A stretch of 64,000 nt of DNA from Limosilactobacillus equigenerosi DSM 18793 = JCM 14505 (lineage in GTDB: Bacteria > Bacillota > Bacilli > Lactobacillales > Lactobacillaceae): contig NZ_BBAS01000006.1 of NCBI RefSeq assembly GCF_001311375.1, positions 34,800 to 98,799 on the forward strand. The letters run 5' to 3'. The position numbers and the translations under genes are program-made. A model generated the notes under the pieces. That model was not told the DNA's origin, made no database searches, and saw nothing but the letters and a program-made list of their open reading frames with translations. This document shows positions 39,627 through 48,757 of this stretch, one piece after another (positions within the stretch are counted from its first letter, which is position 1; every line of letters starts with the position of its first letter).

Positions 39627-40144
39627 ATGATGATAAGTAAGAATAAAATGCATAATTTAAAACTAATAATGAAAATCTTATCCATTACTATAAGTGCCTC
39701 GATAAGTATTTTAGCGATTCCATTGTTAGTTTATGAAGTTTGGCTTCATTACAGTTTAACAATTTTGATTCTATCAATGGTAACGCTTGCATTGCCATTA
39801 GTTGCATTATTTTTACCATTGGCTAATATCTTTTTGATGGTGAAAGTTCCGACCACAGCTAAGGGAAAATTTTTCTATGCGCTAACGACTTTTTTAATTG
39901 GTTTTTATGTGATGCTTATAGTTGATGCTCCAAATTATATTTATACCGATGAAGGTGGGGTGAATAAAGTCACAACTAATGATGGTTCACTACGTCGGGA
40001 TGCCGTTATTTTAGGACTTATCATATTTTTTAATTAGTATTATCCGCTTAGTTAATTTTAAAAGCCTAGCATTACGTCTTATTAAATTATCATCAAGGTT
40101 GAAAGATTTATTTGTTAAATTAATAAGATCACATAACTCACCAT
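39627..40144 (+). CDS. Membrane protein, shorter paralogue of the 43341 product, one frameshift
   Basis: About 172 residues: NKMHNLKLIMKILSITISAS, helices LSILAIPLLVYEVWL, ILILSMVTLALPLVALFLPL, FFYALTTFLIGFYVMLIV, then VNKVTTNDGSLRRDAVILG. T6 at about 40026-40031 ends the frame early; T5 allows FLISIIRLVNFKSLALRLIK and a stop at 40144. It corresponds to the first half of the 43341 gene, so it is probably truncated. Not a family I recognise; T7-cassette membrane protein. Confidence 0.6.
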
Positions 40145-40186
40145 AATACTTATTTAAAAACATATTTAAATGGGAAACTTTAGGAA

Positions 40187-40250
40187 TTTGATGGTCGTAA
40201 TCAGTTTTGTGGTTACGACCATTTTTAGAATAAGATAAACGGTAATTTGT
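40187..40250 (+). repeat. Terminator-containing cassette-junction repeat, copy 2
   Basis: ATGGTCGTAATCAG...GGTTACGACCATTTTT then AGAATAAGATAAACGGTAATTT. Second copy of the 32453-32514 element, again directly upstream of essC-derived sequence. Acts as terminator. Confidence 0.8.
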
Positions 40251-40264
40251 AAGCACTACCTAAC

Positions 40265-40381
40265 GGTATGTATTTACAAAGGCTAACTATCAACTAAATG
40301 AATCAATTTTGTCAGAAGATGGGATAAATATGTTTGTTGGATGAAATATTAGTCTAGCATGGTTGATTACGAGGTGGACAG
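40265..40381 (+). pseudogene. Remnant of the essC copy 1 3' end
   Basis: TTTACAAAGGCTAACTATCA through GATTACGAGGTGGACAG matches essC1 19063-19171 (encoding NYQPNESILPEDGINMFVGR) with point changes, including TGA in place of an Arg codon. Only the last 110 bp of essC remain, in the same position relative to an immunity gene as in copy 1. Confidence 0.8.
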
Positions 40382-40841
40382 ATGAGTAAACGAAGAATAA
40401 TATTGTCAATTTTGATTGGATTAGTAGTTATTTGGGGAGTGAGTGGAATGTTTATTACAAAACGACATGCAGAACAACAAGCAGTACAAGAAATCAAAGA
40501 AGAACAAGTGGCCCGCCAAAAGTGTGCTGAATATTTAGTTCATCATTATGAAGGAATTAAGACCTTGGAAGTAAGTAAATTATATAAACCTAATTCTATT
40601 GGAGGTGGAACATATACTTGTGACATAAGGATTAATGGAAAAAAAAGAAGCTGTTGAAATAGGACAGTATTCAAAGAAGGAATTTGATAAAAGTGGTCCT
40701 GATTTGTTGGGGTGGCCTGATGATTTTCCTAAATCATATAATCTTATCAAGCGTTTTGATGCAAATAGATCGTTATCTGGAGTGAGTGTAACATATGACA
40801 GTGAAAATCTAAGGGAGTCCAATGAAGGATTTACTAACTGA
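40382..40841 (+). pseudogene. Second copy of the 19172-type immunity gene, frameshifted
   Basis: Nearly identical to 19172-19615 up to INGKK. An A8 where copy 1 has A7 (about 40638-40645) shifts the frame. After repair it reads EAVEIGQYSKKEFDKSGPDL to SVTYDSEN, where it joins a lipase fragment rather than a complete lipase gene. Single membrane helix preserved. If the frameshift is a sequencing error this would be an orphan immunity protein. Confidence 0.75.
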
Positions 40842-41046
40842 TGCAGAAACAGTTGGTTTGGGATTGAAGGTGCTGGTTGAACCCAAATTATATGGGCTAG
40901 GTTTAGTACCGGAGATCAAAAGTGAATCCCAATCGGTTTCGGCAGACAAATTTTATCAACGGGTTGATAAGCAAATTAAACAAAATGGTGGGGTAAAGGC
41001 TCCAACGACGAGTGGGTACTCGTTAGGAGGAACGTTGTCAGATTAG
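40822..41046 (+). pseudogene. Internal lipase fragment
   Basis: 74 codons matching lipase 3 residues 78-148 (MKDLLTDAETVGLGLKV, SADKFYQRVDKQIKQNGGVK, SGYSLGGTL), ending abruptly right after the nucleophile elbow. His is replaced by Tyr in GYSLGG. It has no targeting domain and no acid or base residues, so it is inactive. Confidence 0.8.
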
Positions 41047-41072
41047 CACGGTTAATTACGAGGTGGACAGAT
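41040..41072 (+). pseudogene. Second remnant of the essC 3' end (30 bp)
   Basis: AGATTAGCACGGTTAATTACGAGGTGGACAG, equivalent to the last codons of essC1 (SLARLITRWS). It precedes another immunity gene copy, so the unit [essC end-immunity-lipase] has been duplicated in tandem. Confidence 0.7.
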
Positions 41073-41517
41073 GAGTAAACGAAGAATAATATTGTCAATT
41101 TTGATTGGATTAGTAGTTATTTGGGGAGTGAGTGGAATTTTTATTACAAAACGACATGTAGGACAACAAGCAGTACAAGAAGCCAAAGAAGAACGGAGGG
41201 TACAACAAAAGTGTGCGGAATATTTGGTTCATCATTATGAAGGAATTAAGACCTTGGAAGTAAGTAAACTATATAACCTAACGAAGTTGGGGGAGGAGGG
41301 TATTATGTTGGAATTAGAGTAAATAATTCTGATAGTTTGATATTTGTTGGATCAGATACAGAAGAAAAATTTAAAAATGATGGTCCATCACTAGATGGTT
41401 ATGACCCTGATTTTCTTAAGAGTAGTATAAATGAAAAATATAATAATTCTAGAAATTTAAAAAAACATAGTAGTTAATTATACAGATAAAACAATTAATG
41501 AACTTAGAAAGAAGTAA
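41071..41517 (+). CDS. Third 19172-type immunity protein, diverged second half, two frameshifts
   Basis: The first 65 residues are nearly the same as in the other copies (RIILSILIGLVVIWGVSGIF, KCAEYLVHHYEGIKTLEVS). The second half is different: GYYVGIRVNNSDSLIFVGSD, NDGPSLDGYDPDFLKSS, KIVVNYTDKTINELRKK. Frame breaks occur near 41295 and in an A7 run at about 41459-41465. It lies 4 bp before the intact lipase 3, so it is its probable immunity partner. A conserved anchor with a variable extracellular domain is what an immunity family diversifying against toxin variants would show. Confidence 0.7.
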
Positions 41518-41521
41518 ATAA

Positions 41522-42880
41522 ATGGTTTCTGATAAAGATTATAATGTGATAGATAAACGTGCATACGACATTCCAAGTGGTAGATATATGGTCGGAAGTA
41601 CAAAACCATTTAACAACCACAAATATAAGGTCATTAACATTGAAAATAACTCCACTAACGGAATGCAAGCCTATGCGGTGGATCCAGTTAAAAATGGTAA
41701 AGCTGATTACAATAATGTGGTGATTTCGTATGCCGGGACGGACTCAGGTGATATGAAAGATATCTTAACTGATGTCGAAACAGTTGGATTGGGTTCAAAA
41801 GTAATTTTTGAACCTAAGTTATCGAGCCTAGGTCCAGTACCGGACATAAAGGGTGAATCACAATCGGTTTCGGCAGAAAAATTTTATCAACGGGTTAATA
41901 AGCAAATTAAACAACATGGTGGGGTAAAGTCGCCAACAACGAGTGGTCACTCATTGGGTGGCACGTTGGCGATGTATATCGCAGCTAAACATCATTTATC
42001 CGCGACGACGTTTAACGGTCCGGATGCGTGGAGTATGTTGACGAAGAAGGAACGTGAATATGTTAAAACGCACCCAATGGATTTTATGAATTATCGAAAT
42101 CCAAAAGATATTATTGGTAACATTACAGGGAATTTTACTGGAAGTGCCAAATATGTTAAATCAAAAACATATTTTGGTTCAGAATTAGTTAAACAACTTG
42201 AGGATGTAAACGATAAGTTATTGAATGGGTCACTTAAAGATAAAGGGTTAAGTACGATTGCTTCAGCTTTTTCATTAGATATCGCGGCAGTTAAAGCGGC
42301 ACTAGATTATCACAGTATCGATGGCTGGAAATTTAACAAAAATGGTGATATTTTACGAGTTTCTGGAAAGACGGTTAATAGTAAAACAAATCGTGAATTT
42401 GTAAAAAAGTATCAGCAAACTCGTCAACAATTACTAACTTCAGAAGCGAAACTAAATGCCTATTACGGTTCAGGAAAAGGAATTAGCAGCGCAAAGGTTA
42501 TTATGCTCGAAGCGGCCGCAGCTTATGGCATTAAAAATGCCATTATTAGTCATGCCGATGAAGGATTGACGGCAATTAACCAAATCTATAATGAAGGTAA
42601 GGAAAAGCAGGAACGAATTTGGCCAGCGGCCAAATCAGAAGCATATAGTGTGGGGAAAGATTTAACCCCCGGTGAATGTATTGAAGCCTTAAGCGCTGGT
42701 GGTGCAACTAGGGAAACTTTAGTTACGAATTACGTTGAAACACTAAATGAAAAGCAAGGTCAAATTAGCAGTATCCAAGCTAATTTTGATAGATTTGGGA
42801 GTATTTTTAGTGCCCGAATTGAAGGAAAGTTGTCACAAGATCGTGAGTTAGCAGGACAATTTGGAATTACGGTTAAATAA
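41522..42880 (+). CDS. Type VII lipase effector 3, intact reference copy
   Basis: 452 residues, uninterrupted. Lipase domain 1-275: nucleophile Ser144 in SGHSLGG, Asp196 in NYRNPKDIIG and His264 in LDYHSIDGW are the likely triad, similar in spacing to Lipase_3/Mbeg1-like hydrolases. The N-terminus has YAGTDSGDMKDILTD (oxyanion-side strand). Residues 290-452 are a helical LXG-like domain (SSAKVIMLEAAAAYGIKNAI, ECIEALSAGGATRETLVTNY). No signal peptide, as expected for T7 cargo. Reversed domain order as in S. aureus TslA. Unlike lipases 1 and 2 it has no adjacent partner genes, so it would have to borrow 20977/21344. Confidence 0.9.
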   Translation: MVSDKDYNVIDKRAYDIPSGRYMVGSTKPFNNHKYKVINIENNSTNGMQAYAVDPVKNGKADYNNVVISYAGTDSGDMKDILTDVETVGLGSKVIFEPKLSSLGPVPDIKGESQSVSAEKFYQRVNKQIKQHGGVKSPTTSGHSLGGTLAMYIAAKHHLSATTFNGPDAWSMLTKKEREYVKTHPMDFMNYRNPKDIIGNITGNFTGSAKYVKSKTYFGSELVKQLEDVNDKLLNGSLKDKGLSTIASAFSLDIAAVKAALDYHSIDGWKFNKNGDILRVSGKTVNSKTNREFVKKYQQTRQQLLTSEAKLNAYYGSGKGISSAKVIMLEAAAAYGIKNAIISHADEGLTAINQIYNEGKEKQERIWPAAKSEAYSVGKDLTPGECIEALSAGGATRETLVTNYVETLNEKQGQISSIQANFDRFGSIFSARIEGKLSQDRELAGQFGITVK

Positions 42881-42891
42881 ATGGTGTTGAA

Positions 42892-43341
42892 ATGAAAAAA
42901 AGAAAATGTAGGCTCCTTGCTAGAAATAGCGGAATTCTTCTTAGGTCTATTCACAATTGGATTGATGATTTATGAATTAGTGGTCTATTACGCTTATTTT
43001 TTTTGCCTGGTTTTTAATTGGTAGTTTTGGATTGTTATTAGTGATTCTATTTTTACCGTTGGCAAATTTAAAATTATTGTTAGTTGGTCCCAAAACAAAG
43101 GCTGGGGTAAGGTTTTACAAGATAACAACCGGGTTAATAATATTTTGGATATTACTATTGATTAGTGGCGATGAAAAAAATGGGTTTAGCAGGGCAAACT
43201 AATATCTACTTGAGATGGATAGCAATAATGCTAAATACAATCGTAGTAATACTAAGTATCGATAAGATATGGTTATATACTCACTCAGCAGCGTATAAAA
43301 AGACTAGATTAGGTGATTCGAAAAAAAGAAGCGGAAGATAA
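42892..43341 (+). CDS. Polytopic membrane protein, T7 cassette paralogue 2, three frameshifts
   Basis: Paralogue of the 21808 gene, in the same position behind a lipase gene. Bridging three homopolymers (A7 at 42895, T8 at about 43002, A7 at about 43176) gives about 147 residues: ENVGSLLEIAEFFLGLFTIG, YFFAWFLIGSFGLLLVILFL, GLIIFWILLLISGDEKMGLA. About four helices. The stop overlaps the next ATG. Immunity or accessory membrane protein. Confidence 0.62.
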
Positions 43342-44340
43342 TGACAATTAAGAATAAAATGTGTAATTTAAAACGAATAATGAAAATACTGTCCATTATT
43401 ATAAGTGTTTTGGCGATGCCATTGTTGGTTTATGAAATTGGTTTATATTATGGTTTAACATTGATGCTTATGTCGATGATAACATTTGGATTACCATTAG
43501 TTGTAATAATGTTACCGTTAGCTAATATTTATTTCACGGTGAGATCACCGACTTCAGATATTGGAGAATTTTGCTATGCAATAACGACGTTTTTAGTTGG
43601 TTTTTTGTAGTTCTTATATCAATCGCCCCAAATAGCATTTATGCCAATGAAGGGGGAGTATGGTTGAAAATAATGATTTATTACGTTGGACAACTGTTGT
43701 TTTAAGTTTGATCGTATTTGCGACTGGTATTGACAATTTAGGAATTATTAATTTAAAAGATTGGGGTTATTTTTTTGTTAAACTGCCATTAAGACTGAAA
43801 ATGTTGGTGGTGGGTACTGTTAAATTACCATCGATGCTAAAAAGGGTAGCATTAAGGATTGTTAAACTACCAATAAAGTTGAAAAATTTACTAACCAAAT
43901 TAATCAGTTCACCAATATCGCCATGGATAGCCGTGCTGGTTGAATTGATAATAATTGCTATTCCATTTCTAATGGTAATGCTTGCTGGATTATGTAATGT
44001 TTACATTTCTCATCAGATGGGGAATAGTGATGGTTCAATTAGTATGTTCGTCGTGGTTATAATTTTTGAAACGTTATTTGAATTATTAATTGTTGTACCG
44101 TTAGTATTAGTGTTTGTTAAAGATAAGTTTGCTAAGGCAATTGGAATTGTTTTATATACATTCCTTCAAACTTTAGGACTTGATGTAATGTATTCTGAGA
44201 ATTTTTCGATTTTATACGGTACAAAGGCTACTAATTTGGAAAACTTGGGAAATATATTCATCAATTTATTGGTTGTTACATGGATAGCGACGTATGGTTT
44301 AATTATTATCTTTTTGCTTGCGAATCGATCTAAACAGTAA
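43341..44340 (+). CDS. Membrane protein at the end of the T7 array, two frameshifts
   Basis: About 332 residues. The N-terminal half is homologous to the 39627 product (NKMCNLKRIMKILSIIISVL, LPLVVIMLPLANIYF). The middle is amphipathic with repeated LPLRLK, LPSMLK and LPIKLK segments (each Lys-Leu-Pro-x2-hydrophobic-Lys), then helices WIAVLVELIIIAIPFLMVML, MFVVVIIFETLFELLIVVPL and LVVTWIATYGLIIIFLLAN. Breaks at T6 (about 43601) and near 43660. Unknown family. The spaced LPxxLK repeats are unusual for a membrane protein. Confidence 0.65.
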
Positions 44341-44397
44341 ACGGTAGAATAGAATTTAGTAATAACATAGGTAGTAAAATACTTGTTATAAGCACAA

Positions 44398-44446
44398 AAA
44401 TAGCCTAATTCTGGATGAATTTATTTCACTCAGAATTAGGCTATTT
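44398..44446 (+). terminator. Terminator closing the T7 array
   Basis: AAATAGCCTAATTCTG / CAGAATTAGGCTATTT, 16-bp stem. The rest of 44341-44642 is AT-rich and without ORFs; TAGTATAATTAATAG near 44595 may hold the -10 box of the next gene. Confidence 0.9.
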
Positions 44447-44642
44447 AAATTGTAAATTTATTAAAGCTGGTGGACATCCACGTTAAGCATCACTACATAA
44501 ATTTGACTTTTCTGTCAAGAAAAATTATATATATTTGGAGTTTGAGATTGTTTCGAGTTATAACTGTGAAGTATACATTCGATATATATAAACGTAGTAT
44601 AATTAATAGATAATACCATTTAGAAATGGAAGTTAGCAGTTA

Positions 44643-45191
44643 ATGATGCGTGATGGAATAACACGAGTTGCTCAAGTTAATTCAACTAAACAAAAGTTAA
44701 GTCAGGCCTACTTGCGATTATTGGCGAGCCAACCAGATAATGCTAAGTTATCAGTTCGCAAACTGTGTTTAGAAGCGGGCGTTAATCAGACGACCTTTTA
44801 TCGTCATTATAAGAATAGCGTTGATTTTGTACATCAAGTTTGGCATGGCTACAATGAATTCTTATTTGAGAATGTCATTATAGATGGTCGTATTAAGTTG
44901 CCACAATGGTTTCAATTTGTGGAAGAACACCATACTGAAGCAGGGAATTTAATTCAGAATCCGGAATTTGTTAAATTATTAATCAAAGACTTATTTCAAG
45001 CCATGAGTCAGGATGAAAATAATAAGATTGAATTTCAGTTATATTCAGTGGCTTTAGTTAGTGTTACAAAGTACTGGATTGAGCATGGATTTAAATACAC
45101 GGGAATTTACATGAATAATGTCTTTAATGAGATGTATGGAAGTAATGATTCTGATCATCCAGTCAATCAATTCTTTGACTTCGAATTATAA
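44643..45191 (+). CDS. TetR/AcrR family transcriptional regulator
   Basis: 182 residues. N-terminal helix-turn-helix: TKQKLSQAYLRLLAS, LSVRKLCLEAGVNQTTFYRHYKNS, the classical TetR reading head. The C-terminal helical domain is divergent and aromatic-rich and would bind an unknown ligand. It stands alone between the T7 array terminator and a shared bidirectional terminator. It could control itself, the T7 genes or the transporter; no operator repeats were found at esxA to favour one. Confidence 0.88.
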   Translation: MMRDGITRVAQVNSTKQKLSQAYLRLLASQPDNAKLSVRKLCLEAGVNQTTFYRHYKNSVDFVHQVWHGYNEFLFENVIIDGRIKLPQWFQFVEEHHTEAGNLIQNPEFVKLLIKDLFQAMSQDENNKIEFQLYSVALVSVTKYWIEHGFKYTGIYMNNVFNEMYGSNDSDHPVNQFFDFEL

Positions 45192-45245
45192 AAATAAGGA
45201 TGCCTAGTATTACGGTTTAAACCGTAAATTGGGCATCCTTATTTT
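45192..45245. terminator. Bidirectional terminator between tetR and transporter gene
   Basis: AAATAAGGATGCC arm pairs with GGGCATCCTTATTT, with an inner ACGGTTTAAACCGT palindrome. A/T runs on both sides suit convergent genes. Confidence 0.88.
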
Positions 45246-45284
45246 ATTTAAACCTCATCGCTAGTTGAGAAACTCACGACCTGA

Positions 45285-46698
45285 TTACCATAAGCCGATG
45301 ATCTTAGTCCAAACTAAGCCACCACCGAGCCAAATGATATTAAAGACTAAACCGATGATGAAGCTTAGTGACCACCATTCTTTGGTGCTAACGTATCCGG
45401 TACTTGATAAGAGTGCTGACGGACCAGCTGAGTAAGGAGTGTTGATAAGAAAATCGAACCCGCAAACCCAAGCATTAAGGTTGCTAAGACAGGTGGGACT
45501 CCCGAGCCAATCGCGATTGACAAGAATGCCGCATAAAGCGCGGTAACTTGGGTGGCGATACTTGGGAAGAGGTAGTGTAAGTAGAAGTAAGCGATGAACA
45601 AGATGACTAAGACTAGCAGCCAGTTCATCCCGTGCAAAGCGCCACCTAAGGTCTTGGAGAACCAAGGGAAGAACCCAAGTTGCATTAACTTAGCTGACAT
45701 CATCATAATAATTGATAACCAAGTTAAGATGTTCCAAGCGAAGTGTTCACCTAGTAAATCGTTAGTGTTGATGACCCCAGTTAAGAGTAAAATGACTACC
45801 GCGATGAAACTAGTTTCGGTGGCATCAATCCCAAAGTGGGGGCCGATTAACCACAGTAAAATTGCTAAGACAAACGTTCCTGCCATTAACTTTTCAGCCT
45901 TTGACATGGGACCAACTTCAGCTAAGCGTGCTTCGGCCCATGAGCGGGCGTTGGGAGTCGTCTTAATTTCAGGTGGGTAGATCCGGTATAACACGAGTGG
46001 AATGATCAATAAACATAAAATTCCTGGAACGGATGCGGCGGCGAACCATTGCATCCAAGAAATTTCAATTCCTTGGGCTTTGGCTAAGCCCATCGCAATC
46101 ATGTTGCCGGCTAAGCCAGTTAAGAATAGGCCAGAAGTAACATTATTGATTTCGTATTCGTTAAAGACTAAGAACGAACCTAATTTGCGTTGAGTGCCTT
46201 GTTCTGGATCAGAATCTAATTCACGGGATAAGTTATCGATGATTGGATACATAATCCCGTTGACCCGGGCATTGTTACTAGGAATCCCAATGGCTAAGAG
46301 GGTTTCAACGGCGGATAAGGCATAAGCTAAACTTAAAGTCTTTTTCCCGAAGTGCTTAACAAATAAGTAGGCGACCCGTTTACCAAGCCTGATTTAATGA
46401 ACCCAGCGGCCATGAACATACACATGGCGACCATCCAAGCGGTTGAATTCCCGAATCCAGCCGCAACTTCCTTCATGGTAAAGATGCCAGTCAGGGTTGC
46501 CACGGTAATCCCGGTGAGGGTAACCGCCATCATTGGTAGAGGCTTCGTGATACAAGCCACGATGGTTGCAATAAAAATTGCGAACATGTGCCAAGCCATT
46601 AAACTAATGGCCGCAGGCTTGACGGGTGATAAAACCCAAATTCCAATCCCTAAAATTAAAGGCAGGATGAATCCTTTATAGTTAACTTTACTTAACAT
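45285..46698 (-). CDS. SLC13/DASS family di/tricarboxylate:sodium symporter, two frameshifts
   Basis: About 470 residues, 11-12 membrane helices. Motifs: SLMAWHMFAIFIATIVACIT, PMMAVTLTGITVATLTGIFT, a first hairpin with AIGIPSNNARVNGIMYPI (the SNxxx substrate/sodium-binding loop of DASS carriers), and a second LFPSIATQVTALYAAF. One G is missing near 46385 (GLGKRVAYLFVKHFGKKTLS restored), and a shift near 45445 joins LSTLLTPYSAGPSAL...STKEWWSL to the rest. Lies 13 bp downstream of the flavin reductase in the same operon, so the likely cargo is its substrate (for example fumarate, malate or a related carboxylate). Confidence 0.85.
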
Positions 46699-46711
46699 GT
46701 TAATGCCTCCA

Positions 46712-48526
46712 TTATTTAGCTTGCTTCAGTGCTTGCTTAACGGCTTCTTGGAGGGCACGGGTAGTTGATGAGGCGCCGGCAATGGCGTCAACTTCAACGC
46801 TGTTCTTAGCCACCATTTCGGCTGGGAGCTTTTCAATGGCTAAGGCTCCAATTCCTTCCGTTTCATGGTTTTCTAAGACTTCGATGTTTTCGAGTTTATT
46901 TTGGTCGTAAGTAACCCGGACGACAATCTTGCCCCCAATTCCGGCTTCAGTTGAACCGAGATATTGGTGGTCGCCTAATTCGATGTTATCAATTCGATCC
47001 CCATCAATTAAATCGTTAATGGCCGGCACGGGGTTAACCACATTTACGAGCCCTTGATCAGCTTTGCGTTGCGCTGCGTTTTCACCAGCTAGTTTTCCGA
47101 AGATTAAACATTCGGCGAGGTTCCCACCACCTTGATAGCGGTTGGTACAAATGCCCCCGAGTTCACCGGCCCCGTAAAGGTGTGGAATTGGCGTTTCGGT
47201 CGCATCCAAAATTTGGGCATGTTCATTACGCATTGGACCCCCTTGCGTATTTAAGACTGCGGGTGCCAATTGGATAGCGTAAAGGTCATTGCCAGTTAAT
47301 GCGGTCAAGGAAGCTGGTTCCCGGTTAAAGGCGAGGTCTTCACCGTCAGCGGCGAAGCGGTTAAAGAGCTTGATTGTCCGGGCTAAGTTGTCGCTTGGAA
47401 CCTTGATTTGCTTAGCTAAGTCATCAACTGAGGTGGCGTGGACGGTCTTGTCTAAGAAGGCCGGGTAACGAGTTTGACCGTTTTCCTTTTCTTCAGCCAC
47501 AAATTGGTTGTATTGGTTTTGGTCAAAGACTAACCAAACGTTATCGAAGGCGTGGGGTAAGTTGTATTCACCGTGGTCGTAAATGTGACCATGGCGGAAC
47601 TTGGCATCTTCTTTCATAAACCGCGTGCCGTCGTTGGCAACCGCAAAGATTGAACCATTGTAAAGCTTCTTCCAGTGACCAATTTGCCGTCCCCGTACGC
47701 CAGCTGCTTCTTTAAAGGTGTAGCCAGGAATTACCCCGAGTGATTCGTAGTTACCCATGTGCCATAGCTTGGCGCCGACTTCTTGAGCCATCTTAACCCC
47801 AGCCCCTTGGTTGTAGAGCGTTCCAAATGGGGTTAATTGGTGGATGTGGAGGTAATCTTGTTGCATTTGGGCGTTGTTTTCAAAACCACCCGTGGCTAAG
47901 ACGACCCCGAAGTTAGCGTGTAAGTAATACTTCTTGTGGTTCCGTACAACGACGACTCCGTTAACTTGCTTTGAAATTGGGTCTTGAATCAAGTTGGTAG
48001 CAGGTGAGTTTAACCAAACATCAATTTGATCACTGCGGTCTAAAACCTTTTGCCGTAAGACTTTCCATAATTCAGCATCGAAGTCCCGGTTGTGAACAAG
48101 AGCAAAGTCAAAGGTATCGCTCCCTTCGTATTCAGGATATTCGGCCATGTGTTCCTTGTAATCAAGTTGATCGCCTTCTTTAAAGTCACGGCTCCAAACA
48201 AAGGCGTCCGTGTCCAAGTATTTTTTGAAGTAATCTTCCATGTCAACGAACCCATCTAAGTAAGTCTTTAACATGTTTTGATTTAATTCAAAGGGGGCTG
48301 TTAATTGTTCGTAGTAGGTTTGAATCTTTTCGCGATCCGTTGCCATCGCCACGTGTTGGGCTGAGTACCGGGTGTTCCCACCTTCGTGACCAAATGGGGC
48401 TGCATCGACAATTAAGACTTTGGCGCCTTTGTCAGCCGCAAAGCGCGCCGCAGTGGCCCCGGCGCCCCCAAATCCAAGGACGATAACATCGTAGTCGGCG
48501 TTCCATTTAACATCAGTTGATTTCAT
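46712..48526 (-). CDS. Flavocytochrome c-type FAD/FMN reductase (fumarate/urocanate reductase family)
   Basis: 604 residues. N-terminal FAD_binding_2 domain with GFGGAGATAARFAADKGAKV; the middle has GVVLATGGFENNA, and AGELGGICTNRYQGGGNLAE in the FAD domain. The C-terminal FMN_bind domain (EAGIGGKIVVRVTYDQNKLE) carries the flavinylation motif DAIAGASSTTRAL, the substrate of ApbE, which is encoded in this window at 57387. No signal peptide or heme motif, so it is cytoplasmic, taking electrons through bound FMN. Fumarate, urocanate or another enoate could be the acceptor; the sequence alone does not decide. Co-transcribed with the carboxylate transporter, divergent from lysR. Confidence 0.92.
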   Translation of the reverse strand: MKSTDVKWNADYDVIVLGFGGAGATAARFAADKGAKVLIVDAAPFGHEGGNTRYSAQHVAMATDREKIQTYYEQLTAPFELNQNMLKTYLDGFVDMEDYFKKYLDTDAFVWSRDFKEGDQLDYKEHMAEYPEYEGSDTFDFALVHNRDFDAELWKVLRQKVLDRSDQIDVWLNSPATNLIQDPISKQVNGVVVVRNHKKYYLHANFGVVLATGGFENNAQMQQDYLHIHQLTPFGTLYNQGAGVKMAQEVGAKLWHMGNYESLGVIPGYTFKEAAGVRGRQIGHWKKLYNGSIFAVANDGTRFMKEDAKFRHGHIYDHGEYNLPHAFDNVWLVFDQNQYNQFVAEEKENGQTRYPAFLDKTVHATSVDDLAKQIKVPSDNLARTIKLFNRFAADGEDLAFNREPASLTALTGNDLYAIQLAPAVLNTQGGPMRNEHAQILDATETPIPHLYGAGELGGICTNRYQGGGNLAECLIFGKLAGENAAQRKADQGLVNVVNPVPAINDLIDGDRIDNIELGDHQYLGSTEAGIGGKIVVRVTYDQNKLENIEVLENHETEGIGALAIEKLPAEMVAKNSVEVDAIAGASSTTRALQEAVKQALKQAK

Positions 48527-48559
48527 AATCTCACTCCTTAAAAAAAAGATTTATATTAT

Positions 48560-48573
48560 CGAGTACGCTTTCA
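48560..48573 (-). promoter_or_regulatory. Possible CcpA (cre) site upstream of the reductase operon
   Basis: Minus strand TGAAAGCGTACTCG fits TGWAARCGYTWNCW at 10-11 of 14 positions; TGAAAACATTCACA lies beside it on the plus strand at 48579-48592. Pattern-level suggestion only. Confidence 0.35.
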
Positions 48574-48757
48574 TAATATGAAAACATTCACAAAAGGCAA
48601 GGGTTAATTTTAGGGTGGATTTTAATAATTCGTTAAGATGTCAGTTATAGCAACGTGTTTGGGCGGATTGTATAATTTAATTAAATTGCTAAAGATTGCA
48701 CAAAGTGATAAAATTTAAACCAAATTTAAGTTTCTATAAATGAGGTTTATAGTAAAA

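Noticed and set aside
40011..40256. Minus-strand frame over the end of the 39627 membrane gene
   Set aside because: It covers the frame-corrected tail of the plus-strand gene and a terminator; no RBS.
19172..44340. Transposase or integrase genes explaining the shuffling of the T7 array
   Set aside because: I searched for DDE transposase and recombinase motifs and terminal repeats and found none; homologous recombination between essC/effector blocks suffices.
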